DNA of 64,000 nt from Halomonas jincaotanensis (GCF_018448785.1 NZ_JAHCLU010000019.1:17792-81791), one strand, 5' to 3'. Counted from the stretch's first letter, positions 46,039 through 57,977 are shown. Program-made: numbers and translations. The notes: generated by a model not told the origin, from the letters alone.

Positions 46039-48231
46039 CTAGCTTAAAGTGACGGGTTTGGCGCCGCCTCCGTGGGCGCCGCGTTGCATCATGAACAGCG
46101 CACCACCGATCACCAGACCGGCGATGTCGGTATAGATACCGCCGTAGATGAGGAAGAGGGCGCCGATCAGCATGACGACCCGCTGCCAGGCCTTCACCGG
46201 ACCAAAGAACCACGCCTGGACCATCCCGGCCAGTAATACGATGCCAAGGGTGGCCGTTGCGCCCACACGCAGGATCTGGAACCAGGAGCCTTCCATCAGC
46301 ATGGCCGGGCTGTAGAAGAACATGAAGGGCACGATGAAGGCCGCCAGCCCGATCTTGAAGGAAGCGACCGAGGTGCCCATGGCGTTGGCGCCGGAAATTC
46401 CGGCGGCCGCGTAGGACGCCAGTGCGACCGGCGGCGTGATCGCCGAGACCACCGCAAAGTAGAACACGAAGAAGTGGGCGACCAGTGGCTGGATGCCGAT
46501 ATTGATCAGGCCCGGTGCGACCACCGATGCCGCTACTGCATAGGCCGCCGTGGTCGGCATGCCCATGCCCAGCAGGATGCTGATACACATGGCGAACATC
46601 AGCGCCAGCAGCTGGCTGACGCCGGCCAGACCCAACAGCAGCGAGGAGAAGCGTGCGCCGACCCCGGTCAGGGAAATGACGCCGACGATCAGGCCGGCGC
46701 AGGCACACACGGCGATGATCTGAATCGCCATGGTACCGGCCAGCTGCAAGGCCCTGAGGATGTCGCGCGGGCCCATCTTGTTGGGCGAGAACCAGCTCAC
46801 TACGGCGGCGGAGGCCGTCGCCAGGGTTCCCGCACGAATCACCGAATAGCCCATGAACAGTGCGGCGATCAGGATGATGATCGGCGCAAACAGGTAGACC
46901 TGCTTGACCAGCTTCGAGAACAGCGGAATTTCTTCCTTGCGCATGCCGCGCATGCCCTTGCGGGCCGCCTCGAAGTCGACCATGAAGTAGACCGACACGA
47001 AGTAGAGGATCGCCGGGATCAGCGCCGCCACGGCGATGTCGGTGTACGGGATACCGGTGATCTCGGCCATGATGAAGGCACCGGCGCCCATGATCGGCGG
47101 CATGATCTGTCCGCCGGTCGACGCCGCAGCTTCGATGGCGCCGGCGCTTTTGGCCGGATACCCCACCTTCTTCATCAGCGGGATGGTCAGCGAGCCGGTG
47201 GACACCACGTTACCGGCGCTGGTGCCGTTGATCATGCCCATCAGGCCGGAGGCGAAGATCGCCACCTTGGCCGGGCCACCACGGGCGCGGCCGGCGCAGG
47301 CGAAGGCGAAGTTCACGAAGTAGTCGCCAACCTTCGAGGCCTGTAGGAAGGCGGCGAAGATGATGAAGAGGATGATGTAGGTCGATGAGACCGCTGTGGT
47401 CGGCCCGAGAATGCCGGCGTCGGTGTAGACCTGGCTGAAGAAGCGTCCCAAGGATAGTCCGGGATAACCCAGGAAACCCGGCAGATAGGGACCGGCAAAC
47501 ACATAGATAAGAAAGATTGCGGATATTACGACCAGCGCGAGACCCGTCACGCGCCGCGTTAGCTCCAGAATCAATAGCGAACCGGCAATCGCCGCCCAGG
47601 AGATGCCAATGGGAGCGAAGGAGGTACCGGTCGAGGCGCGCAGCGGGCTGTTGAACATGATCAGCAGGTAACCGGCGCTGGCGATGGCGGCGACCATCAA
47701 TACCAGGTCGGCCGGGCAGAGATGCTGGCGGGTGCGCCGATGGAACCACGAAATCACGATGGCCGAGGCGGTGGCGAAGATCAGCGGGAAGCCGAAATGC
47801 CAGGTTTCCACCACGGGTTCGATGCGCATGGCACCGCCGCTCATGGTGTTTTGGATCAGAAATACCTGGACCAAGGCATAGATGGCGGGTATCAGCAGGG
47901 CATAACTCGCCCAGGTCAGCGCACGCGAGGCCGCAGACGGCTCACCTTCCGAGGCGAAGCTCGCGCCTGTGTAGAGGCCGTAGCCGAGGATCAAAGCGCC
48001 GGCGATATGCACGATGCGAAATGACCAGGTTTCCATCGGATAGATATTCAGCGAGATCAGGTGGAAGCTCGAGTAGGCGATGGCCAAGGCGCTGAACAGC
48101 AGCCAGTGCCAACCGGTGAACAAGCGCCGGTTGGATTCGACAGGTTCATCGTCAACGCCCGTGGCGACAACGGCTTCCACAGCGTCATCGCCGCTGTCAT
48201 CGTGGTGGCGAGGGTCGGGAGTATGGGACAT
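46039..48231 (-). CDS. TRAP transporter fused permease (TAXI type)
   Basis: This is a 730-residue membrane protein in which the small (DctQ) and large (DctM) TRAP subunits are fused, giving about 18 spans. TRAP large-subunit motifs include AGNVVSTGSLTIPLMKKVGYPAKSAGAIEA-type sequence around 47160-47240, together with EITGIPYTD and MCISILLGMGMPTTAAY. It takes up carboxylates driven by the ion gradient, with the TAXI binding protein encoded just upstream. The start at 48231 follows AAGGGT; a GTG at 48255 is a weaker option. The N-terminal 40 residues are acidic and soluble. Confidence 0.92.
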   Translation of the reverse strand: MSHTPDPRHHDDSGDDAVEAVVATGVDDEPVESNRRLFTGWHWLLFSALAIAYSSFHLISLNIYPMETWSFRIVHIAGALILGYGLYTGASFASEGEPSAASRALTWASYALLIPAIYALVQVFLIQNTMSGGAMRIEPVVETWHFGFPLIFATASAIVISWFHRRTRQHLCPADLVLMVAAIASAGYLLIMFNSPLRASTGTSFAPIGISWAAIAGSLLILELTRRVTGLALVVISAIFLIYVFAGPYLPGFLGYPGLSLGRFFSQVYTDAGILGPTTAVSSTYIILFIIFAAFLQASKVGDYFVNFAFACAGRARGGPAKVAIFASGLMGMINGTSAGNVVSTGSLTIPLMKKVGYPAKSAGAIEAAASTGGQIMPPIMGAGAFIMAEITGIPYTDIAVAALIPAILYFVSVYFMVDFEAARKGMRGMRKEEIPLFSKLVKQVYLFAPIIILIAALFMGYSVIRAGTLATASAAVVSWFSPNKMGPRDILRALQLAGTMAIQIIAVCACAGLIVGVISLTGVGARFSSLLLGLAGVSQLLALMFAMCISILLGMGMPTTAAYAVAASVVAPGLINIGIQPLVAHFFVFYFAVVSAITPPVALASYAAAGISGANAMGTSVASFKIGLAAFIVPFMFFYSPAMLMEGSWFQILRVGATATLGIVLLAGMVQAWFFGPVKAWQRVVMLIGALFLIYGGIYTDIAGLVIGGALFMMQRGAHGGGAKPVTLS

Positions 48232-48318
48232 GGCAGGCACCCTTGGGGGTATCACGGAGGATCAGACGAGCTGCCCCGCGCCGGGGGTGCGACGCGGGGC
48301 AGCGATCGAGGGAACGGC

Positions 48319-49308
48319 TTAGTTCAGCTTGAGGTCGTCATCGATCTCGTAGCCATTCTCTTCGTACCAGCGCACGGCACCCGGATGGAACGGCAGTACG
48401 GTGTTGAACTTGATGTTTTCCGGAATGGAGGTTTCCGCGGTGCGGTGGACGTCCATCATACGATCGTTGTTTTCCATGGTCAGCTTGGTGACTTCATACA
48501 CGAAGTCTTCGGGCAGGTTGCAGCCGGCGATGGCGAAGTTCCACATGGAAACCGCCCGTGCATCCTCTTCCAATGTCTCATAGGTGCTGGCCGGGATCAT
48601 GAACTCGGACACCGGGAAGGATTCGAGCACCTTGGCCTGCTCTTCTTCGGTGAACTCGATGATGTTCACGTCGGTCTGCACCTCGAGCTGGCTGACGGCG
48701 GGAATCGGAATGCCGGCGGCGAAGGCGATGACGTCGATCAGGCCGTCCTGCAGCTGCCCGCCGAGATCGGACCAGCCACCGTTGCGACGATCGAAATCGA
48801 CGCCAAGCTCTTCCAGGATAGCCGGGAAGTAGGTGTCGGAGGTAGAGGCTGCCGGCCCGAAGCCGATGCTGGCACCGTCGGGGATGTCCGAGATCGACTC
48901 GATGCCGCTGTCGGCCAGCGCGGTGATGGAGAATGGCGTCTCGTACATCGGGAAGAGGGCACAGACGTTATCCATCTCCATGCCCGGCGCCAGTGGGCTC
49001 TCGCCGGACACGGCGTCGGAGGCCGGGCCCATGGTGGTCAAGCCGAAGGCCACGTCGCCGCCGTGGACAAGTGCCAGGTTCTGGGTTGGGCCGCCGGTGA
49101 CTTCGCCGCCGCCGGAGATGTCGAGCTCATCGGAGATCAGGTTGGCCCAGCCGGAACCGTAAACGAAGTAGGTACCGCCCTGGCTGGCAGTGCCCACGGT
49201 GAAGTTGTCGGGCCAATCGCTGCGGTCCGACTGAGCGGAGGCCGAGGTGGCGACCAGCATGGCGCCGGCCAGCGTGCCGGTGAGAATCGTGGTTGCTGCA
49301 GTACGCAT
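48319..49308 (-). CDS. TRAP transporter TAXI-family solute-binding protein
   Basis: This 329-residue periplasmic protein has a signal peptide (MRTAATTILTGTLAGAML to ASA-Q, about residue 25). It has the TAXI start FTVGTASQGGTYFVYGSGWA (about 37-56) and LVHGGDVAFG. TAXI proteins bind solutes such as glutamate or other carboxylates for fused TRAP permeases. AAGGAG precedes the ATG at 49308. It lies 87 bases upstream of the permease and forms an operon with it. Confidence 0.92.
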   Translation of the reverse strand: MRTAATTILTGTLAGAMLVATSASAQSDRSDWPDNFTVGTASQGGTYFVYGSGWANLISDELDISGGGEVTGGPTQNLALVHGGDVAFGLTTMGPASDAVSGESPLAPGMEMDNVCALFPMYETPFSITALADSGIESISDIPDGASIGFGPAASTSDTYFPAILEELGVDFDRRNGGWSDLGGQLQDGLIDVIAFAAGIPIPAVSQLEVQTDVNIIEFTEEEQAKVLESFPVSEFMIPASTYETLEEDARAVSMWNFAIAGCNLPEDFVYEVTKLTMENNDRMMDVHRTAETSIPENIKFNTVLPFHPGAVRWYEENGYEIDDDLKLN

Positions 49309-49686
49309 GGCGTATCTCCTTGCGGGGTTGTGGTTATTCGCCGGAGTCCCGCCGGTGGGCGGGGGCAAGGTGACGACTGGTCAGTATGGTGACTGTCGCC
49401 GATTCCTGCCTGCTTCCGGGTGCGGCATCGTTCAACGGTTATACAGCGCAAGTGACACGCCAGTTCTCAACAACTCCAATAAAATCATTTTGTTGCGATT
49501 TTAGATTTAGACAAAGGTCGAGTGATGCGTGGCGGGGATGGTGCGAGAGTCCACACAGAAACCGCCACCCGCCATGTGGTTATCCGCACAGCGTGTGACG
49601 TAGTGGTGTGATCGCGGGAGCTAAACGGAGCTGAAGCAGCAACAAGGAACGCTTTGAGCACGTTGCTCATCCTCCACGCGTCTGGG
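49309..49686. other. Intergenic region upstream of the TAXI operon
   Basis: This is a 378-bp gap. Around 49460-49510 it is AT-rich (ACTCCAATAAAATC and following) and probably contains the minus-strand promoter of the TRAP operon. I see no RNA gene or coding region. Confidence 0.45.
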
Positions 49687-49932
49687 TCAGCGGCGCTTGG
49701 GGTCGAGGATCCTGACCGGCTGGAAGTCGCTGCTTTGCTGTTCCTGGCGTGGTTGACTGACGCGCGTTTCGAGTTGCGGCGCGTCTTGTTCCTCGATGGG
49801 CAGCTGCTCGAAAAAAGCGCAGCTGACACATTCACGGTAGCGGATGCCGTTCTGCTCCCAGGCGCGGATGCGATCCATCTCAGCGCAGCGCGGGCAGATG
49901 ACGCCAGCGATAAAGCGTTTCACGGTGGCCAT
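49687..49932 (-). CDS. yheV: YheV-family putative zinc-ribbon protein
   Basis: This is an 81-residue cytosolic protein. FIAGVICPRCAEMDRIRAW and YRECVSCAFFEQ carry two CxxC pairs for one zinc. YheV-type proteins are commonly encoded directly downstream of prlC in gammaproteobacteria, as here (60 bases). The function is unknown. Confidence 0.9.
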   Translation of the reverse strand: MATVKRFIAGVICPRCAEMDRIRAWEQNGIRYRECVSCAFFEQLPIEEQDAPQLETRVSQPRQEQQSSDFQPVRILDPKRR

Positions 49933-49992
49933 GGGGGCTCCAGGTTCGGGCCGCCACAGACGCGCGGCGGCCGGTGAGTTCGTAAGACAATT

Positions 49993-52041
49993 TCAGGCGG
50001 CGCGTATGCCACTGTGGCGCAGCAGCGGCTCGACGCTGGGTTCGCGGCCACGGAAGGCACGGAACAACTCGGCGGCATCGCGCGACCCGCCTCGCTCAAG
50101 GATCTCGGTACGAAAACGGCGTCCGGTTTCCGGGTCGAAGATGCCAGCTTCCTCAAAGGCGCTCCAGGCATCGGCCGAGAGCACTTCGGCCCATTTGTAG
50201 CTGTAATACCCCGCGGCATAACCGCCGGCGAAGATGTGTCCGAAGCCATTCTGGAAGCGGTTGAAGGGCACCCGTGGCACGACGGAGACGCGATCGCGCA
50301 CGTCACTCAGCAGGGCGTGGATGTCGCTGGCCGTCGGACTCGCGAATTCGCGATGCAGGCGGAAGTCGAACAGCGAGAGCTCCAGCTGACGCACCATGCC
50401 CATCGCCGACTGGAAATTCCTGGCGGCCTGGAGGCGTTCGAGCAATTCGGCAGGCAGCGGCTCGCCGGTATCGACGTGCCCAGCGATCAGGTCGAGGCCC
50501 CCGCGCTCCCAGCAGAAGTTCTCCATGAACTGGCTGGGCAGCTCCACGGCGTCCCAGGCGACGCCGTTGATGCCGGAGATATCGGCAACGGTCTGACGGG
50601 TCAGCATGTGATGCAGGCCATGACCGAACTCGTGGAACAGCGTGCAGACCTCGTCGTGAGTCAGCAAGGCGGGTTTGTCGCCCACCGGGCGGGTGAAGTT
50701 GCAGGTTAGATAGGCGACAGGCAGCTGCATGTCATCGCCTTCCAGGCGGCGAACGCGGCACTCGTCCATCCAGGCGCCGCCACGCTTGCCTTCGCGGGCG
50801 TAGAGATCGAGATAGAAGCTGGCGATCGGCGCGCCGTCCTCCATGATACGGAAGTAGCGGACATCGGCATGATAGCGGGGCGCCTCGCGATCTTCCTCGA
50901 AGTTGACCCCGTATAGGCGCTCGACCACGCGGAACATGCCGTCGACCGCCTGGGGTGCCGGAAAGTAGGGGCGCAGCTGCTCTTCAGAAATGGCGTAGCG
51001 AGTTTCGCGCAGCTTCTCGCTGGCAAAGCCGACATCCCAGGGCGCGAGTTCGATCATGCCCAACTCGTCTCGTGCATAGACTTCAAGCTCCGCGAACTCT
51101 TCCCGAGCCTGAGGCACGGCGCGGACGGCCAGGTCCTCTAGAAAGGCGATTACGTGGTCGGACGATTCGGCCATCTTGGTGGCGAGCGAGAAGTCAGCGT
51201 AATTGGCGAATCCCAGCAGCTCGGCGAGCTCATGGCGTAGCGCGAGGATTTCCTCCATCACCGGGGCGTTGTCGAACTGCCCGGCGTTGGGACCTTGGTC
51301 CGAGGCGCGGGTGACGAAGGCCGTATAGACCTCGCGTCGCAGTTCCCGATCATCGGCATAGGTGATCACCGGGAAGAAGCTCGGGAAATCCAGGGTGATG
51401 CGAAAGCCTTTCTGCCCTTTGGCTTCGGCATTGGCCTGGAGGGTAGCAAGCGCGCTCTCAGGCAGACCGGCGAGTCGGGCGTCGCTGTCCAGGTCGAGGT
51501 GCCAAGCCTGGGTGGCATCGAGCAGCTGGTTGGAAAAGGTGTTGGCCAGTGCCGAGAGGCGCGAGCGGATCTCGCCGTAGCGACGCTTCTTCTCGGCGGG
51601 TAGGTCGACGCCGGCGAGGCGGAAGTCACGCAGGGCATTATCGACGGTGCGACGCTGGCCTTCATCGAGCTCGGCCCAGGCGGGGCCGTCGCGAAGTGCC
51701 TGCCAGGCATGGAAGAGGCCTTCATGCTGACCAAGCCAGGTGCTGTAGTCGGAAAGCTTGCCGAGACACGCTTCGTAGGCCTCACGCAGCGCTGGGTTGT
51801 TCATGGTGCCGTTGAGGTGTGACACGGGTGACCAGGCGCGCGAAAGCCGGTCGTTGCAGGCCTCGAGGGGTGCGGCCAGGCTCGTCCAACTGGGCGGTGC
51901 ATGCCGGGCCCGCTCGACAAGCCGCTCGACGACCTCACGGTTCTGGGTGAGTAACTCCTCGACGGCGGGCACTACGTGTTCGGGACGAATCTCGGAGAAG
52001 GGAGGCAACTCGTGGGATTCGAGTAGTGGGTTGCGGGACAT
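49993..52041 (-). CDS. prlC: Oligopeptidase A
   Basis: This 682-residue M3 metallopeptidase carries the zinc motif HEFGHGLHHM (about residue 472) and the family C-terminus with FAGGYAAGYYSYKWAEVLSADAW. It degrades short peptides, including cleaved signal peptides, in the cytoplasm. The start at 52041 (MSRNPLLESHELPPFSEI) matches E. coli OpdA; the longer frame extends into noncoding DNA. It precedes yheV on the same strand and diverges from the carbonic anhydrase gene. Confidence 0.96.
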   Translation of the reverse strand: MSRNPLLESHELPPFSEIRPEHVVPAVEELLTQNREVVERLVERARHAPPSWTSLAAPLEACNDRLSRAWSPVSHLNGTMNNPALREAYEACLGKLSDYSTWLGQHEGLFHAWQALRDGPAWAELDEGQRRTVDNALRDFRLAGVDLPAEKKRRYGEIRSRLSALANTFSNQLLDATQAWHLDLDSDARLAGLPESALATLQANAEAKGQKGFRITLDFPSFFPVITYADDRELRREVYTAFVTRASDQGPNAGQFDNAPVMEEILALRHELAELLGFANYADFSLATKMAESSDHVIAFLEDLAVRAVPQAREEFAELEVYARDELGMIELAPWDVGFASEKLRETRYAISEEQLRPYFPAPQAVDGMFRVVERLYGVNFEEDREAPRYHADVRYFRIMEDGAPIASFYLDLYAREGKRGGAWMDECRVRRLEGDDMQLPVAYLTCNFTRPVGDKPALLTHDEVCTLFHEFGHGLHHMLTRQTVADISGINGVAWDAVELPSQFMENFCWERGGLDLIAGHVDTGEPLPAELLERLQAARNFQSAMGMVRQLELSLFDFRLHREFASPTASDIHALLSDVRDRVSVVPRVPFNRFQNGFGHIFAGGYAAGYYSYKWAEVLSADAWSAFEEAGIFDPETGRRFRTEILERGGSRDAAELFRAFRGREPSVEPLLRHSGIRAA

Positions 52042-52278
52042 GCGCACCTCGGGGGGAACGTGGGATGACAATAGAATCTCAACGTTAATTAGATGTGGGC
52101 ACCTGGCCAGGGTTTCAATGTCGTGACCGTGTTTAAGCGTTTGGGCCTTCAGATCGGCGCCGGCTTCGCCGGATTTCACCTTTGGCAGGCTCTGGTGCGC
52201 TGGGTGTCGATTCCGCTGACGCTGGTAGTATGGGGCGAAGGTCAACGCTGGTCCTGAATGCATACGTGGAGGTAAACA

Positions 52279-52845
52279 ATGAGCGAGACGAAAACAGGGC
52301 AAGCCAAAGCGCTGCGCGCCTGGAAGGGTGTGCTCCCGCAACTGGGTGAGCGGGTCCTCATCGATCCCACCAGCATGGTGCTGGGCGACGTGGAGTTGGG
52401 CGACGATTGCTCGGTATGGCCCATGGCGGTGATTCGCGGAGACATGCATCGCATCCGGGTCGGTGCGCGTACCAGTGTCCAAGATGGCTGCGTGCTGCAC
52501 ATCACGCACGCCAGCGATTTCAACCCGAACGGCTTCCCGCTGACCATCGGCGACGAAGTGACCATCGGCCACAAGGCGATATTGCACGGCTGCAACCTGG
52601 GCAACCGTATTCTGGTGGGCATGGGCGCCATCATCATGGATGGGGCGGTGGTCGACGACGAGGTCATTATCGCCGCGGGCGCGGTCGTGACGCCGGGCAA
52701 ACATCTGGATAGCGGCCATGTTTACGCGGGCAATCCGGCGAAGGCGCTGCGTCCGCTCAAGGACAAGGAGCGCGCCTTCTTTCGCTATACCGCCGGCAAT
52801 TACGTCAAGCTGAAGGACGAGTATCTGGCTGCCGCTACGGATTGA
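52279..52845 (+). CDS. Gamma carbonic anhydrase family protein (YrdA-like)
   Basis: This 188-residue left-handed beta-helix trimer carries hexapeptide repeats throughout. His residues that bind metal at the trimer interface are in LHITHASDF, IGHKAILHGC and nearby. It resembles E. coli YrdA and the CamH/CaiE group. Some members are carbonic anhydrases and others have no shown activity. GGAGG precedes the ATG. It is possibly co-transcribed with the membrane hydrolase downstream (78 bp). Confidence 0.9.
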   Translation: MSETKTGQAKALRAWKGVLPQLGERVLIDPTSMVLGDVELGDDCSVWPMAVIRGDMHRIRVGARTSVQDGCVLHITHASDFNPNGFPLTIGDEVTIGHKAILHGCNLGNRILVGMGAIIMDGAVVDDEVIIAAGAVVTPGKHLDSGHVYAGNPAKALRPLKDKERAFFRYTAGNYVKLKDEYLAAATD

Positions 52846-52923
52846 TGCTACAACTTATTGATTTACATCGGTTGCGAGGTGATAATCTGTCGTTTTATCC
52901 AGTAATCGAGGGCTCGCCCCGGC

Positions 52924-53570
52924 ATGGCCGATTTTCGTACCCATCTCAGTGCCGCCGTGGGCGGTGGTGTCCTGATGGCCGTGGTTGGCTGGCAGGGAGC
53001 CCTCTGGACGCCGGGCGAAGCGCTCACGGTAGCGGGCCTGACCACCTTCGGCGGCATTCTTCCCGATATCGATGCCGACCAGTCGCATGCCGTGCGGCTT
53101 ATCTTCAATACGCTGGCCCTGCTGGCGGTGGTGACGGGAGCGCTACTGATGGACGCCCGACTGGAGCCGGGCATGCTGCTGATGGCGTGCGGTGGGCTCT
53201 ATATCGGCGTGCGCTTTGTGCTGAGCCCGATATTCAAGCGCTTTTCGGTGCACCGTGGGATATGGCACTCGCTGTTGGCGGGCGTACTCTGCGCGCTGGC
53301 CACCAGCGCCGTCAGCTACCGTTTCCTGGACCTGGAGCCTCGGCTGGCCTGGTCGCAGGGGGTGTCAGTAATGGTCGGCTTCTGCATCCACCTGCTGCTC
53401 GATGAGCTCTTCAGCGTTGATCTTACCGGGGCGCGTCTCAAGCGCTCGTTCGGCACCGCGTTCAAGCTCTTTGACTACCGTAAGCCGCTCAACTCTCTGC
53501 TGATGTTGCTGCTGGCCGCAGGGCTGATGCCCTGGTTGCCCGCCTGGCGCCAGTTGAGCGAGCTCGCCGC

Positions 53571-53595
<25 letters not shown>
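52924..53595 (+). CDS. Membrane-bound metal-dependent hydrolase (YdjM/DUF457 family)
   Basis: This is a 223-residue protein with five or six membrane segments. The family motifs are an N-terminal His near residue 7 (FRTHLSAAVGG), LPDIDAD and HRGIWHSL. These three metal-binding patches define the YdjM/DUF457 family, some members of which are under LexA control. The role is unknown. Its 3' end overlaps the convergent dctD gene by 25 bases. Confidence 0.85.
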
Positions 53596-54945
<1,350 letters not shown>

Positions 54946-54953
<8 letters not shown>

Positions 54954-56904
54954 GGTAAGAAGTCTCTTCAGGAGTGTCGTGGTCTTCGGGGCCGGCTATG
55001 GCTTGGGAGGAGGCGTGGATGGTGGTTTGGGTATCAGCGGGCAAGACGATACTGAACAGCGCTCCGCCTCCGTTAAGGTTAGTCGCCACCAGGCGGCCAC
55101 CCAGTTCGTCAATGATGCGCGAGGAGATGGATAGCCCCAGGCCAAGGCCGCTACCGCGTGACTTGGTGGTGAAGAAGGGCTCAAAGACTTTTGCCAGGTG
55201 CGCCTCGGCGATCCCCGGCCCGTTGTCGGCCACGCCGATGGTGACGTGATGCGCATCACGGTCGATCGAGAGGCGCAAACGGGGCTCGGGGGTGTCCGCC
55301 ATGGCTTGCAGGGCATTGCCGATCAGGTTGACCAGTACCTGCTCAAGTCGTACCGGATCGGCATGCACCCAGATCTCTTCCCCCGGCCAGTGCCTCTCTA
55401 TGGTGACGCCAGCATAGTGCAAGCGGGTCTGAAACAGGCGCAGGGCATAGTCGAAACAGGCCGGCACCGAGACGGCGCTGGGCCTGTCGCCGCTCTTGCG
55501 CGAGAACTGGCGCAGCTGGGCGCTGATATCGGCCATGCGCGAGGTGAGCTCGACGATCTGCTCGAGGTTGCCGGCGACCGCCTCGGGGCGCTCGCGCTCG
55601 AGGAAGGTGCGGGCGTTCTCGGCATAGGCGCGGATGGCCGCCAGCGGCTGGTTGAGCTCGTGGTTGATGCCGGCGGCCAACTGGCCAAGGACCGCCAGCT
55701 TGGCGGCCTGGATCAGTTCGTCGCGGGTCTGGCGCAGCCGCTCCTCGGCATGTCGACGCTCATCGATCTCGTCGGAGAGGCGCCGGTTAGTTTCGACCAG
55801 GTCGTGAGTGCGCCGCTGTACGTTGCGCTCGAGCTCATCACGGGCCTGGGCGAGGGTGCGTCGCTCGCGTTCGGCGAACTGCTCGCGTTCGCGACGCAGC
55901 CTCAGGCGTTGCCAGCCGATGCCGCCGCCGAGCATCACGATACCGTAGAGGCCGCCGACCAGCAGGGCGGAGAGCCACTGGGCGCGGATCACCGGGGATA
56001 GCGGCTTGAGAATGTGCATGTCCCAGCCGAAGGCTTCCAAGGGCCGCGACAGGCTCAGGTAGCTACCCGCCGTTAGTGGGCCCTGTTCGAAGCCGACGAG
56101 GCGGCTGGCCTCCCCGCGCGACTCGAGCACGCGAATTCCCGACGACGACAAGGGTTGATCGGCATAGCGGCGGGTGTTGCGAAGCGCAGCATGCGTCTCC
56201 TCCGACAGCGGATGAAGGGCACGCATGCGCAGTTCCGGATGACTGGCCATGAAGATGACATCGTCATGGTCGGTGACCAGCAGCTCGGCCTCCTGGTCGG
56301 CCCATTTCTCTTCGACGCTATCGAGCAGTATCTTGATGACCAGGACGCCATCAGGGGTGGCGTCGGGGGCGGTATCATCGAGCCAGACCGGCGCGGAAAA
56401 GTAATAGCCCCGCTCGCGCGATTGTACGCCCAGGCCGAAGAAGCGGCCCTGATGGCCGGCGATGGCGTCCTGGTAGTAGCTTCGAAATGCATAATTCTGA
56501 CCGATGAAGGTGTCGGGGCGATGCCAGTTGCTGGCCGCCAGGGTGTCGGCGTTGCGGTCGAGCAGGTAAATGTCGGAGACGCCGGCGATGGCGCGGAAGC
56601 GGTCCAGCAGCAGATTGAGCGGCATGGGGTCCAGGCCGTCTGGATTGGACAGGAAGCGCCTCACACCCTCCCGTGAGGCAAGCAGCCGAGGCAGGTATTC
56701 GTGACGGGACAGGTGACCGACCAGGCCCTCGGCCGAGAGGCGCAGCTCGTTTTCGGCGTCCTGCTGCAGGCTCTGCAAGGCCTGCTCCCGCGCTAGTTGG
56801 GCGGCCTGCCACATGCTCAGCACCAGGCCCAGCGATGCCACCAGTAGGATCAGCAGGCGTCGCCAGCCCCGAGACAGGCGTGACGGCGGAGGGCCTGCCT
56901 TCAT
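54946..56904 (-). CDS. dctB: C4-dicarboxylate sensor kinase DctB
   Basis: This is a 652-residue membrane histidine kinase. A first span occurs at about 12-31, then a periplasmic double-PAS (dCache) domain with NLLLDRFRAIAGVSDIYLLDRN and ALAASNWHRPDTFIGQNYAFRSYY-type DctB residues. A second span (about 310-332) and a coiled coil follow. The HisKA domain has the acceptor His in GINHELNQPLAAIRAYAEN, and the ATPase domain has DNGPGIA and GSGLGLGLSI. It senses C4-dicarboxylates and phosphorylates DctD. It lies 12 bases before the GntR gene end. Confidence 0.92.
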
Positions 56905-56915
56905 GGGGCGGCGTC

Positions 56916-57686
56916 TTATCCCGATACCGGCATCGCCTGGGCGCGTCGCAAGGCGCGCTGGGCACGGGTTTCAGCGCGTTCGAGTTCGAGAAGGTTCTCT
57001 TCGACGAAGACCAGGTGCTCGTGAGCCCGGCTACGAGCATCCTCGGCGCGGCCTTCGAGGATGGCGTCAAGCAGGGCGCGGTGCTGCTTCATCAGCTTCG
57101 GGCGTGATTCGGGTTTTTCGAATAGATGCGCGAGGTTGTCGACGATGCTGCGCTCGAGCAGATGAAAGATACTGCGGATGGTATGCAGCAATAGCACATT
57201 ATGCGCAGCCTCGGCGATGGCCATATGGAAGGCGGCGTCGGCCTTGGCTTCAAGGGCTGGGTTGCGGCCCTTGAAACAGGCCTCGAGTTCTTCGAAGCGT
57301 TTTAGCAGTATGGCCTTGTCGGTGGGGGTGGAGCGCAGGGCCGCGTAATAGGCGGAGATGCCTTCCATGGCGTCGCGAAATTCCAGCAGGTCGAGATGAA
57401 ATTCGCCGTGTCGCGACAGCATCTCGAGTAGCGGGTCGCTGTAGCCGGTATTGAGCTCTTCGGTGATAAAGGTGCCGCCACCCTGCCGGCTTGATAGCAC
57501 TCCCCGCGCGGAGAGCTTCTGGATAGCTTCCCGCAGCGAAGGGCGTGACACACCGAAGCGCTCGGCAAGCTCGCGCTCGGGGGGAAGCCGTTGGCCGGGT
57601 TTGAGGCTACCCTCAAGAATAAGGGCCTCGAGGCGTTCGGTGATGACATCGGCGAGGCGAGGCTGGCGAACGGGCTGATAGGCCAT
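56916..57686 (-). CDS. FadR-family GntR transcription regulator (LldR/PdhR-like)
   Basis: This is a 256-residue repressor. The N-terminal winged helix (about residues 10-75) has LKPGQRLPPERELAERFGVSRPSLREAIQ. The C-terminal FCD all-helical ligand domain has AFHMAIAEAAHN and DAILEGRAEDARSRAHEHL with its metal-binding His. It diverges from the lutABC-dld operon, and a TTGGT-N3-ACCAA palindrome lies in front of each. It probably represses lactate use and itself, and is released by lactate (inference). Whether it is LldR or PdhR by descent is undecided. Confidence 0.88.
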   Translation of the reverse strand: MAYQPVRQPRLADVITERLEALILEGSLKPGQRLPPERELAERFGVSRPSLREAIQKLSARGVLSSRQGGGTFITEELNTGYSDPLLEMLSRHGEFHLDLLEFRDAMEGISAYYAALRSTPTDKAILLKRFEELEACFKGRNPALEAKADAAFHMAIAEAAHNVLLLHTIRSIFHLLERSIVDNLAHLFEKPESRPKLMKQHRALLDAILEGRAEDARSRAHEHLVFVEENLLELERAETRAQRALRRAQAMPVSG

Positions 57687-57735
57687 GAGCTAGCTTCCTG
57701 AGCGTATTGAGAAAGACTGAGGATAACGCGCCTTA

Positions 57736-57750
57736 ATTGGTATTACCAAT
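57736..57750. promoter_or_regulatory. GntR-type operator near the regulator gene
   Basis: ATTGGTATTACCAAT is an inverted repeat ATTGGT-N3-ACCAAT, the PdhR/LldR type of site. It lies 50 bp upstream of the regulator start, over its likely promoter. Confidence 0.85.
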
Positions 57751-57960
57751 ATGGCGAGCCTGGTGCATCGTGGCTGAGTCACGACCGACATTGACGGAAG
57801 GTCCAGGCGCAGGCTTGTTTCGTAAAATGTTTAGCATTCAACTTGTTGCCTTTGAGCCACAGGGACTTATACCAAAGTATAGAGGCAATTGGCCCCCTGT
57901 TGACGGCACTGTGTTTGACATGTAAGGGCTGGCTACGTAACGTAACTTATCTTTCGGGTA

Positions 57961-57977
57961 AATTGGTAATACCAATT
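57961..57977. promoter_or_regulatory. GntR-type operator upstream of lutA
   Basis: AATTGGTAATACCAATT is a near-copy of the site at 57736 with the spacer reversed (AAT against ATT). It lies 85 bp before the lutA start. A promoter for the operon should be close by. Confidence 0.85.
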
